A DNA stretch of 64,000 nucleotides from Hyparrhenia diplandra (taxonomy: Eukaryota > Streptophyta > Magnoliopsida > Poales > Poaceae). The stretch is from positions 26,665 through 90,664 of the forward strand of contig JADLZK010006499.1 of NCBI GenBank assembly GCA_015847255.1. Reading direction: 5' to 3'. The position numbers and the translations under genes are program-made. The notes under the pieces are model-generated. The model saw nothing but the letters and a program-made list of their open reading frames with translations, had not been told where the DNA came from and did not search any database. Positions 1 to 10,237 of this stretch are shown piece by piece; positions within the stretch are counted from its first letter, which is position 1; every line of letters starts with the position of its first letter.

Positions 1-72
1 GCGACAAACAAACTGTGACGAAGGTGGTATTTCTATAAAGAATCACATCACACAAATGTTATGCTAAATTCC
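1..72 (+). repeat. Direct repeat, left copy
   Basis: About 70 bp here recur at 531-603 with only a few differences. Both copies contain GGTGGTATTTCTAT and then ATCACATCACACAAATG. The copy may extend beyond the left edge of the window. The pair looks like a short tandem duplication in the upstream region of the phosphatase gene, with a MITE lying between the copies. Confidence 0.85.
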
Positions 73-82
73 CTAAATGATA

Positions 83-471
83 CTCCCTCCGTTCGGTAAA
101 AAATACAATCTGAGGCAAAGTCAGAGACCAAGCAAAAGTACGTGTTTACCGCTACTTTCCCATCCTTTGAAATGCACTATGCACGCAGATCGAGGCTCGC
201 TCTCCTCGACACCACGTCTTGTGCATGCCGCCATACTCGAGAGATAGCAGATCCGAGCTCTCGACCTCTCGGTTTATAGTTTTTTTTAATTATACGCTGG
301 AGTCGTAGACAGTGGATGAGGGCAGCCGGCTGTGCATCCACCACTCACGAGAGTTTAACATGATTTTTACCTCAGCGGGTACCACGACAGCACCTAGAGC
401 CTAGTGTGTAGGTTTACTTTCTCGGACACGTTTGTGTTCCACAATTGCATGCTTTACCGGACATAGGGGAG
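83..471. mobile_element. Degenerate Stowaway-like MITE
   Basis: The left end reads CTCCCTCCGTTCGGTAAA and the right end reads TTTACCGGACATAGGGGAG, which are imperfect inverted repeats. TA dinucleotides flank both ends (81-82 and 472-473), as expected for Tc1/mariner-type Stowaway insertion. The 389-bp interior has no coding capacity that I can see. The terminal match is imperfect, so the family call is moderate. Confidence 0.55.
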
Positions 472-530
472 TATACCCGTAACGTTTGTCACTCGGGAAG
501 CGTGCTTCCTCTCACAAACTCGCTTCTTGA

Positions 531-603
531 GCGACAAACAAAGCTGGGGACGAAGGTGGTATTTCTATGAAGAATCACATCACACAAATGTTATGCTAAA
601 TTC
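531..603 (+). repeat. Direct repeat, right copy
   Basis: Second copy of the repeat at 1-72. It lies about 350 bp upstream of the TATA box of the phosphatase gene, so the duplication affects its distal promoter. Confidence 0.85.
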
Positions 604-869
604 TTTGGAATGAACAAAGATGCCAAACCTAGCTTCTCATGATTCATTTTCTACATAGTAGTAGAACAATTTTATCGATATAATCGTTTTGACACACGCA
701 AGTACCCATCCCGAAAAATACCGCTAGCACAAAAAGCACAAAAAGTCTGTCTCGGAAAAGCTGAACCGCCTTTGATTTTGAATACAAACACTTCATACGG
801 CAGAAAAACAAAATTGATTGCATGCGCCGATTCGGATCCCGATCCCGGTCCTTGCACAAAAGCTGTAAT

Positions 870-881
870 TTGACCGGTCAA
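870..881. promoter_or_regulatory. Palindromic double W-box
   Basis: TTGACCGGTCAA is a perfect 12-bp palindrome made of two inverted TTGACC W-box cores, the recognition element of WRKY factors. It lies about 80 bp upstream of the TATA box. This fits stress- or wound-responsive control of the downstream phosphatase. Regulation is inferred only from the motif. Confidence 0.6.
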
Positions 882-935
882 CCTAACGACCCCTTCTCCC
901 GGTTGGGCTGGAGGGAGCTCTTTTCCTTCCCGCCA

Positions 936-966
936 TCACCTCACCTCACCTCACCTCCTATATAAA
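936..966 (+). promoter_or_regulatory. TCACC repeats and TATA box
   Basis: Four tandem TCACC units (936-955) form a pyrimidine-rich patch directly followed by TATATAAA (959-966). Transcription would be expected to start near 990, giving a leader of about 270 nt before the ATG at 1260. Pyrimidine patches near the TATA box are common in rice core promoters. Confidence 0.7.
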
Positions 967-1110
967 CCAAACCCCGTCCACGTACATCTCTATCCGCCAG
1001 CTTTTTCCCCACAGGAATAGCAAGAACAAGCGCCTCCTCGTGCCGACGTCCGTCGCCTGCTCGCCGTTGACCGATCGAGCCGGCAGCCGGATCAGATCGG
1101 CCGGAGCGAG

Positions 1111-1341
1111 ATGCTCCACGGCGTCAGGTTCCTGCGCTCCGCCGTCGCCGCCTTGGCACGCCTCGCGCACGCGCTCATCATCCGCAGCGGTCTCCTGCTC
1201 CTCATGCCCCTCTGCTCGCCGACGTCGTCGTCGACCTCGGCGATCGTCGGCCCCGCGCCATGGCAGCATCATCATCAGCAGCCGGCGGCGGCAGCCCCTG
1301 CTGCGGCAAGAAGGCGGCGCACCACCACCACGCACCGGTAG
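1111..1341 (+). promoter_or_regulatory. Overlapping upstream ORF in the phosphatase leader
   Basis: An ATG at 1111 opens a 76-codon frame that runs past the main ATG (1260) in a different frame and stops at 1339-1341. Its start context has a purine at -3 but C at +4. The main ATG sits in the stronger context GCCATGG. If the leader is unspliced, the overlap should lower translation of the phosphatase. The encoded peptide matches nothing I recognise. Confidence 0.5.
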
Positions 1342-4300
1342 GGGCGGCTCTGAATCTGATGGCCCTCGATGACGCCAACAAGGACCTGCTGATGGCAACA
1401 ACGCCGCTGTCGGCGGCGGCGGCGGCGCACACACCGCCGGCGGCGGTCGTCGTCGTCGTTGTTCCGGTGGCGCTCAAGCCGCAGCAGCAGCCTGCCGAGA
1501 GAGTTATTGCTGCGGAGACGACGACCAAGACGGCGGTGGCGGTGGCTTCCAAGGCGGCGGCGAGGGGAAGACGGCCGCCCAGGCTGGCCATACCGGCGCC
1601 CGTCGCCTGCGCTCCAGGGGTCGACCCGTTCGGCGGCGTGGCGGACATGGATGCCGAGGTGGCCACCGAGATGGAAGTGCAGGGCGACGGGTTCTGCCTT
1701 GCCAGCAGGAGAGGGGTCCGCCACGCCATGGAGGATGGCTATGGGGTCATCACCCAGCAAGGAACCTCCCAATTGGTACGCATGCACATTCAACGTTTCA
1801 TCACCACCAGATTGTTCATTTCTTATGAAACTCAATGCAACTAACTATGTTCGGAGGATGGGATATATACTAACCTACCAACAAGGTGCTTTAAATGGTG
1901 TAATTTTTCCCCTAAATGAAAATCCACATTAATCTTAAGAAACTGGATTATATAATCAATGATGGACAATGAGACGCTATGAAAAATCCACATTAATTTT
2001 ATGGATAAATGTTCATACCAAGTGCTTAGTTTCGTGATATTGTAAAAAAAACTATAAATTCAACCAGTAACACTGATATCGATCGAGATCCCTTTTGAAC
2101 CTCTCCCTCATAATAAACTTCTTCATTGGTCAAGAAACATCAAATAAAATGGATTTTTTTCCAAATTTTTGTGATGCGGTGGTACATTGAACAAGACATC
2201 GCAATAAGCGAGAGAGGGAGAAGAATTGAAGCTGGCCATCTAATGAAATCGAACGGACCAAACAGATATGGTTGTTCAAACATATGTTTGGCGATGATGA
2301 ATAATAATACCCACTCCCTCCCTGTTAAGTTGCATGCACCAACCAATTCAACCCAAAAGCTTAAGCTGATGGGGAGAGGTGGGCAATTCACTTATATTCC
2401 AACACTCCCCCCTCAGGTCGAGGCTCCGACGAGAGATCTCAGCGACGGACGAGCCTCGGGCGTGGAATATGAGCGAGCAACAATTATTTTTATTTTAATT
2501 ACGCTAAACCGGGATTCGAACTCTGGCTTTGATACCATGTTAAGTTGCATGCACCAACCAATTCAACCCAAAAGCTTAAGATGATGGGGAGAGGTGGGCA
2601 ATTCACTTATATTCCAACAAAACTATTTTCTTGGACAAACAGATCGATATCGGTATTGTAGATGTTTATGCTAAACTATGTGCACTAAATTTTGCATTGA
2701 TAAATGGGTAGAGTTCTCATTTTAGTTTCTTTCAAAGCAAAAAGTTAAATGCTTAAGAACTATGATCTTCAAGTGAATTTTGATCTTCCCAAAACTGTTT
2801 TGGGATTGTAAAATATAAAAAAAAATACACACATGTGTGCATAGCATACTATATATGTATGATATGCATGTGAACTACAGATGCTAGTTAGTTTAACAGT
2901 TAAAATTAGAATAATCCATCAATTAAACCTGAAGAAATCAATATTCATACTAGGTTGTCTAACTAATACTGTAGGATACAATTAGCTACGCATATGTTAA
3001 TGCATAATCAATTTCCACAGTAAACATACATGCATTCCCTATGGTTCATAAGGTTAGCAAGAAAAGTTTAAATCAGCATCGAATTGCAACTCTTCTCACC
3101 GATAACCCTTTTTGTATTATTCTTATATTACGCAAGCAATGCACACCTAGCAAGTACCCCATAGTTATTTAAGAAACTAGTATATTTCCATTGCTTAGCT
3201 GCGAAACATCCAAAACCTAAAATGTATTTTCCTCTCTATCTCTCTCGCTAGAGAAATTAAGGGTACATGACTTTTTGGTCAAACTAGAAGGCAGCAGCAG
3301 CTAGCATTCCCCCATTTATTTCAAAGAAAAAAGGGAGCATTAATTGTATTTAAAACTTGTACTATATCCGTTGTTTTATTTCGTCAACATGAATGTAAGA
3401 TGTGTATATACATATTCAACAAGCAAGACACTACCTATCATTAAATTTCCGTGCCTGTTTTCCTGCACAGGCGTTCTACGGTGTGTGTACGACGGGCACG
3501 GTGGCCGTGCGGCCGTGGATTTCGTTGCCGACAAGCTGGGCAAGAACGTCGTCGCCGCACTCGCTGCTGCCTCAACGTCGACGACGACCGCAGCGAGCCA
3601 GCAGCAGCAGCCATCGTCGTCGTCGTCCTCGAAGACGACGACACAGCCGCCCAAGACGAGTAGTGCTGTTGTACAAGATGAGCAGGTCGACCAAGAGGTT
3701 GACCCGGTCGTGGCGGCGATCAGAGCGGCCTACCTGACGACGGACCGGGAGTTCTTGACCCAGGTAGGCATCATCTATATATACATATATACATATCGCC
3801 TACTAGTATACTACAAGTATACGCATTAGATTCTCTTTGTGTAGCCTATAGACTAAGTAGTAGCTTACAAATTGCGATGCAAGAGCAGCAGATCTAGACA
3901 GCAACTAGTGGCTCCATCCGTCCATTGTTTTTTGTTTGACCGGGTCTGCTGGCGGCGTTGGCGTGCATGGATGCATGGTTTGAACGGGTCAAGCCCTTGT
4001 TGCGTGTTGCTTCATTGGTTGCTGTTTTCAGCTGGACGTTGACCGTTTACGTTACGTCGCGGTTCTCCTAGTTGCCACGTAGGTAGTGGCACAAACAATT
4101 GGCCTAATCTGCTAGGTTTAAGCCAAGTGGGGTATGGTGTGGCAATGGTGATAGAGATTGATGAATGCATGGCATGATGGCAAGCTGCTGCGTGCTGCTT
4201 TGCTTCCTTCAGTGCCAGTGCCGTGTGGATTCTGCGAGCTAGGATGCATGGCATATGCAGAGGGCGGCCGCCGGCCATTGGTAGTACTAAACGTTCACAT

Positions 4301-5640
4301 TATTGACTAGGTCTAGGTCACCTCACCTGGCTGCCGTGCACCCTCGTCCGGCCGTATGGTGGCACAAGCCTACGCGTTCACTCAGCTAGCTCAATTCTCT
4401 CATGATTCAAATGGGGAATTTCCGGGCGGTACGGTTCATGTGAGGTACAACACGTTAATAGTTGGTGAGGGGGTTGTTTTTCCCGCGTGAGGATCGAGTT
4501 GAACAATCGTATTATTCGTGCTTTGCAACGTTAGTGTTTTGTAATTATTTGAAAAGTGTAGCTTTATTTTAAAGCTAGGTGATATATGCTTTATGCATAG
4601 TATTTAGTTCTTATGATTTCTTAATTTTTCAAGGAAATAATGGTGTTCTAGTCTATCCCCTAAAACATCGATCTTGTAAAAATTATTGTTTGTAAATTCA
4701 AGCACCTAAAATATAGTAACTCCCTTAAATTATTATTGCAAGACAGCAGTGTGAAGTGAATATCACACACACACATGATCAAAATTTGAACTTAGCTTTG
4801 CACATATGCATGGTTTTCCATGAATAGTAGTACTACTAGCAATAACATCAAGACTTAGCTAAACACTTGCATGATATTGGAGTTTTAAGTATAACTGAAG
4901 ACTCAACTCCATTATATTTATATATTACTATTACCAGTAATTTGCATTTGATAATTACTAATCGGCGTACTCTTGTCTTGTGTCATGTAGGGTGTGCGCG
5001 GTGGCGCATGCGCGGCGACGGCTCTGGTAAAGGACGGCGAGCTCTTCGTCGCCAACGTGGGCGACTGCCGCGCCGTCCTCGGCAGCCGCAGCGGCGTCGC
5101 GACGGCACTGACGAGCGACCACACCGCCGCCCGCGAGGACGAGAGGCGCCGCATCGAGAGCACGGTAAGTGACGATCATCGCTCGAGATGGACCAAGCAC
5201 ACGTACAATTAATCATTCTTGCAGCTGCAGAAGCTTCTCTTAATTTGCACTCATCGAACCAGTTGTACCGGCTTTATTGCAGGGAGGGTACGTGAGCTGC
5301 GGCAGCAGCGGCGTGTGGCGCGTGCAGGACTGCTTGGCCGTGTCGCGCGCGTTCGGCGACGCGTCCATGAAGGCCTGGGTCACCTGCGAGCCGGAGGTCA
5401 CGCGGCGCCGCCTCACCCCGGACTGCCGCTTCCTCGTCGTCGCCTCCGATGGCCTCTGGAACAAGGTGTCCTGCCAGGGAGGCCGTCGACGTCGTCGTCT
5501 CCGCCGCGGCTGCAGGTACAGGAACGTCCTCCTCAGTGGGATCGTGCAAGGAGCTGGTCGCCTTGGCAAGGAACAGAGGGAGCCGGGACGACATCACCGT
5601 CATGCTCGTCGATCTTCAGCGATTCATTCCACAACAGTGA
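1260..5640 (+). CDS. Protein phosphatase 2C (clade B / AP2C-like), 4 exons
   Basis: Metal-dependent Ser/Thr phosphatase. Exons are 1260-1775, 3471-3763, 4991-5164 and 5283-5640, all with GT-AG borders and phase 0. The PP2C motifs appear in order: [10 protein letters not shown] (exon 1), YDGHGG (exon 2), [13 protein letters not shown] and [12 protein letters not shown] (exon 3), [15 protein letters not shown] and [14 protein letters not shown] (exon 4). The Asp residues of MED, YDGHGG, SDG and RDDITV, which bind the metals in this family, are present. The alanine- and histidine-rich N-terminus carries [10 protein letters not shown] at residues 102-111. This fits the MAP-kinase docking pattern (basic cluster, then L-x-I) of AP2C phosphatases. 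Two indels break the frame: an extra GT in the GTGTGTGT run in exon 2 (293 nt between phase-0 borders) and an extra G at 5477-5479 in exon 4. They may be sequencing errors or real lesions. Correct splice sites and motifs make the gene identity firm. Confidence 0.85.
2323..2619 (-). mobile_element. SMART/TRIM-type mini LTR retrotransposon
   Basis: Two 82-bp LTRs (2323-2404 and 2538-2619) are almost identical and run TG...CA on the minus strand. On that strand the first LTR is followed directly by TGGTATCAAAGC, a primer binding site for initiator tRNA-Met (plus-strand 2526-2537). A purine tract CTGAGGGGGGAG directly precedes the second LTR. The internal part is only 133 bp and non-coding, so the element depends on proteins in trans. 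It lies in intron 1 of the phosphatase gene. I do not see matching 5-bp target duplications. Confidence 0.85.
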
Positions 5641-6066
5641 CAGCACACGTACGGAGACTATTCATATATCGATCAGGGAAAGAAAACATTCGTGCGTATT
5701 TTCATTTTTTCTTTCATTTATGTTATTGAGTACTGTAGATGATTTTTTTTTTCCAAGAGATTATATATTGTACGTAGTAGTGTAGAGAGGGCTGCCTTCC
5801 GAAGAGATTTGAAGTGAAACTCATCGGAAAGTGCAGATGAAGATTAGCGCGACGTGTAAAACTAGCAACGATGAGCTAGCTTTCGATGAGATCAAGTACT
5901 ATTATTTGCTCTATTATTACTACCGTCAAATATGTCCGTTGCGTTATGATTCTGCAACGGCCAACTTGTGTGTTGATGCGTTCGTGGTATCACGCCGATC
6001 TCTTGAAGGCCAATGCATATCGCTAGTTGTGCATAAAAGTATCCACATCACTTGCCATGGTGGTAA
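5641..6066. other. 3' flank of the phosphatase gene
   Basis: Moderately AT-rich DNA downstream of the stop codon that should include the 3' UTR. No clear AATAAA signal, gene or repeat was seen. Confidence 0.5.
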
Positions 6067-7579
6067 CACTACCACAGATTCGCACATCACTACCGACAGT
6101 GAAGACCCTTTATGGTCAGTTCGGGCTAAGAAAAGGACCATAAGGCTGAGAACTGGCACTGAAACTGAAATCTAACATTACTATCGGTGGGTATAAGACG
6201 CCGAGCGGTGATATGTATCACTGTTGGCTCTATTTCCAAACCTGGCACTACTCCATGGATGTGGACCTAAAAATTTTATTGATACTTCAACTGAAGTCCG
6301 CTCTTCCTCATTAATGCACCCACCCTCCCATTCTTATCTCTTCGTTCGTCTTGGCCAGAGCAGTAGTACGGGCCATTCTCCGTCCTCTCGCGGCGCGCTC
6401 CCAGCCCTCCTCTCACGGCGTGGCGGCACGGTGGATCTTTTCTCCCTCCTCTCGCGGTGGCGCTTCTTCCCTGGCGAATCAGGCCGCTGCTACCCCTTTC
6501 TCCATCCCCCCTCCCTCAACAGCGCATCGAGCAGCCGCGGCACCGCCCGAGGAGGGTCGACCTCCCTTCCTCGGCTGCATAGCAGCATCGGCAGCGACCC
6601 TCACGCGCGACTGGGGTGCCCCGTCGTCGGTGGTGCTTCTTGTTCCCCGGCGGCGCATCCGGGAGCAGCTCAACCTCCCCCCTTCCTCAAACTGCGCGGC
6701 AGCACCGACGGCGGCGTACCTGCGTGGAATGGAGGTGCCCAGTTGGCGGCGGCGGCGCTCCTTCCCCTCACGGGCAGCGGGCGGCCTGACCCTCCCTCCT
6801 TCCCCGTCTAGCACGAGCGGACCGTCCCGGCGTGGGACGGCGACTCCATCCCGACGCGAGCGGTTACGCCCTTTCCCAGCGCAAAGCGCGACACGCGCAC
6901 CTCCGTCGGCACTAGACTCGGGGAGTGGCAGCCATGGAGTCGGCGACTGGCTCCACAGTAAGTAGCCAAATGCTCACATCTGATTTATTCATTCCGTCTC
7001 CCTACTTGCTTTGATTTGTTCAACTCTCTCAGACCCGTTGGAGTGCATCGAAATCCAAGGCAGATGAGGCCTACGATGGATCCATAGTGGTAGATTTTTT
7101 AGGCATGTTATTCTCGCAAGGTTTGCTCTCCTCAGATCTGAAGTCTGCTGTTAATCCGTTTGCTCTCGTTGTTTTCTAATCTCCACTTATTTTTTTTTAA
7201 TTCTGTTTTGATGTCTGCAGATTGCAACAACGGGTTTGATAGCGGGCTAAGAGTCCTTTTATTTTCTGGATCAATCTCATATTAGGAGGAAATAAAGCAA
7301 GAATAGAATTTTTCTGACTTCCTTTTATTTTCATCTAAGATTTGTGATGTGTTCAATCCTTCCCTGTTTGTATGTGATATATGAACTGTTTCTTCAATGA
7401 ACTGTGGTCGAATTGGAGCATGGTGGGGCCGTGGCAGAAATAAACGAGCGTGTGCTTGTTGTATTTTTTGTATTTTTTAAGCCTATCACTGTCAGTGAAT
7501 ACCACTTTCCTAATGCGGTTTATTTTCCAGCAGTGAAAGGAGTTTTAGACCCGCAGTGATATACTATTTTGGAGTAGTG
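6067..7579. mobile_element. Non-autonomous CACTA element with GC-rich insert
   Basis: The sequence starts CACTACC, ends GTAGTG, and is flanked by a TAA target duplication (6064-6066 and 7580-7582), the 3-bp size typical of CACTA/EnSpm. Short related motifs (CACTG, GTCAGTG, CGGTGGG) recur near both ends, as in CACTA subterminal regions. No transposase is encoded. The middle (about 6340-6960) is a GC-rich exon-like block with open frames in several phases. It is followed by a possible donor (ACAGTAAGTA) and acceptor (TCTGCAG), which suggests captured host sequence of unknown origin. Confidence 0.6.
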
Positions 7580-7789
7580 TAAAAATACGGGCGTGATTGA
7601 TTGGTGTTCCTAGCTAAATTGTCTCCTATTTGAGTGCTAGGCTCCCTCCACTCTCCAGATAGTGTATGGGTATGTTTCGATGCCGGGCGATCTAAATCCA
7701 ACGTCTAGGGATGTATCCCAAAAGCCTGTATGTGTATGCAAGACATATATTGGCTATTGCAACTCGACCTAACTGGCTAGAGAATGTGT
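7580..7789. other. Short spacer
   Basis: Non-coding AT-rich sequence between the CACTA element and the dispersed repeat. No feature recognised. Confidence 0.4.
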
Positions 7790-8510
7790 ATAAAATTGCC
7801 TGGGTGAGTGAGAGAAAACACATAAGCGAAATAGAAAAAATGGATGCCGAGGCACGCGAGCCTGGTCGCGAGGAAACGAACGAAGCAGCCGGGCCGCGGG
7901 CGCTCTTGCGTGGGCTGAGCCAGCTCCTTACGGCCTCAGTCCAACATTTGCATATATCTAAATCTAAATAAGTTTATATGTTCCCTAAAAAAATGTAAAT
8001 AAGTTTATATTATGAAAACATATGTAATTTTTTTTTGAATGGTACTAATTAATTATGTATAATATAAATACGGAATTTCTAAATAACTCCCGGATGACAT
8101 TGTGTCATGTTTTCATTGACTTTTGTGTGGTTAAGATTGTTTTTGGCATCGCCGTCACCTGAGGGCTGAGCATATCCTGTCGTCTTCGTCGATTATTAGC
8201 TGATGAAGGTGGCGTGTGCTGTCTCCCAGGCGATTTTTGATTTCATTCCTCTTGGTTCACCAACATTTTGTCTGAGCGCGGATGCACAGAGAGCACGCGG
8301 ATGCACAGAGAGCACAGGTGAGTTTTGGGCATGAGGAGAGATATGCGTCAGCGTTTGTGGCCGCTACCTGAATCTAGTTGGAGCGTGTGCTGTTCAGAGA
8401 GCTTCAGGTGCGATCGATTTGATTTTTTCGTGTTTATTGTTATGGTGTGTGCAGTAGCTTTAGCTCCATGTTTGAATAATGATTTCTCGTGTTCCCATAC
8501 ATTCAGAAAT
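7790..8510 (+). repeat. Dispersed repeat, copy 1
   Basis: This block recurs at about 45130-45830 in the same orientation. Both copies share GGATGCCGAGGCACGC, then AATACGGAATTTCTAAATAA, and later GTGGCCGCTACCTGAATC, with indels and unshared stretches between. The repeat is older than the LTR elements here and its class is unknown. It encodes nothing recognisable. Confidence 0.7.
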
Positions 8511-10237
8511 TGAACAACTGCATAAATTCAAAATGGGGGTGGAGCGGGTCGATCCATAGGATCATCAAACCGAGCCAAAAAATAAAATTAAATGGGCCCC
8601 TAATGCAATCCATAACATGGCAGAGGAGCCATGGACAAAAACTATCCGAACCAATGGATCGAGTGGGTCTAACCCCGACCTGATGCGAGTGCGCCGGCGA
8701 GGACGAGACGGGAGCGCCCATAGCAGCCGCCGTGCCTCCGGGCCGCACCGGACCTGGACGCATGCTGCGCGTACCCATACGGCTGCGGTGGGACGTAGTA
8801 CCCGGTGGTCGGTGGAGGGTAGTACACGACCGGGACCAGCACCGCCATCGGCGCCGGCAGCGGGGGTGATGGTGATGACAGTGGCGGCGAGGGAACTGAC
8901 CGGCGGTGGGTGATGGGTCACTGGGTCGTCGGCATCTCCGGGGTCGGTGACCGGGCCCAGCACCACCAACGTGGGGACGCCAGCATGGTGACCCCCCGCC
9001 GGTGGAACTAATATCCGACGGGTTATCTAACCGCCTGTGGTATTGGACACTCAGAAAAAAAAAATACTACTAGCGCGGTGTTATTAGTCTTTTATCACTG
9101 ACCTTTGCCACTAGTGGTTGGACTTTACGCCACTAGAGATGGGTCTGGAGCCGCCAGGATAAACGACCAGTGTACAATGCACCTGGAGGGCATCGACATC
9201 CCGCCTCGGATTGGGTTTCTCATGCTAGCTTTCATCTTCCGGTGGTCACTACTGCGCGGAGAGCTGAGCTGACTGGCTTTCGCCGTTGTTGAGCACGCGT
9301 GGAAGGGTGCGATGGCCGGCGGCGACCGGCGAGCGCCGCGATGGGTCACGCCCCGCCCCGGGCACGAAGATTGCAGGGCGTGGGAAGATGACACCGTGCT
9401 GGCGGTGCAGCTCCCGGATGGCCGGCTCCAGGAGGTTACGTGCACGCACGAGGCGGGCCCCTATGGATACTATGGATTGATCGATTATGGGTGGACTCTT
9501 TGTAACAACTAGGTGAGCCTCTTGTTCGCTTGAGATTGCTCTTCGCTGTCTCTTTTGTACTCTATCCTTTTTGTTTTTTAATACATGCGCCTAGGGAGCA
9601 AAGCTCCACAGTTTTTGTCAAAAACAATAGCACCTATGAATTCAGTTTTTTCTTGTGTCGTGTTTCTTTCCCTTTGAACTTTTTCTACCAGGAATTTTCA
9701 GATTCATTGTTTGATACAACAAAAAGCATGCCATCATTTTAAAACTTTTCACTTGCATAAATTGTTCCTCTTATAGTTAGATGATGTTTAACCACTAAAA
9801 TTCTTCTAATTGTACAAAGCTTGTAAAAATTAAGATTGTGTTGTATTTATTTGAGGATGATTCAAAATTTGGGACATATATTGCATATATACAACTAAGA
9901 ATGACTACTTGACACACAAATGGTTATGTAGTCTAAAATACTACTATTAGAGACAAATGCATGACATCTTCTTAACATATATATTTGTCACTAATGCTTT
10001 ATTTTAGCATGGCTACCTTCATTACACAATCATAGATATGAAACAGTAGAGTTAATCTTGTTATTATTTTGTCTTCAGTAGCATTCTTTGTCATCTTACA
10101 AAATTATTTGCCCATCTTTCTCCTTAATACAATGGATCACATCTCTCATGCGCGTTTTCAAAAAAAAAAAAACTTACAACATTTCTTGCATAAAGATATT
10201 AAAGGTAGGTACATGGGTTTTGCGTGCCACAAATACA
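8511..10237. other. Intergenic region with GC-rich fragment
   Basis: A GC-rich stretch (about 8690-8970) reads on the minus strand as a short Pro/Tyr-rich peptide (VYYPPPTTGYYVPPQPYGYA). It may be an exon fragment, but no start, stop or splice pattern supports a gene. Around 9060-9150, motifs such as CCACTAGTGG resemble CACTA subterminal repeats, without definable ends. The stretch 9500-10237 is AT-rich and empty. Confidence 0.35.

Noticed and set aside
3344..3830. Reading exon 2 of the PP2C upstream in its open frame to avoid the frameshift
   Set aside because: The upstream residues do not resemble the family, whereas the AG at 3469-3470 gives the conserved AFYGV directly. An indel in the GT run explains the data better.
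9060..9500. Second CACTA element starting near CACTCAGAAAA
   Set aside because: Subterminal-like motifs are present, but neither a matching GTAGTG end nor a 3-bp target duplication could be found.
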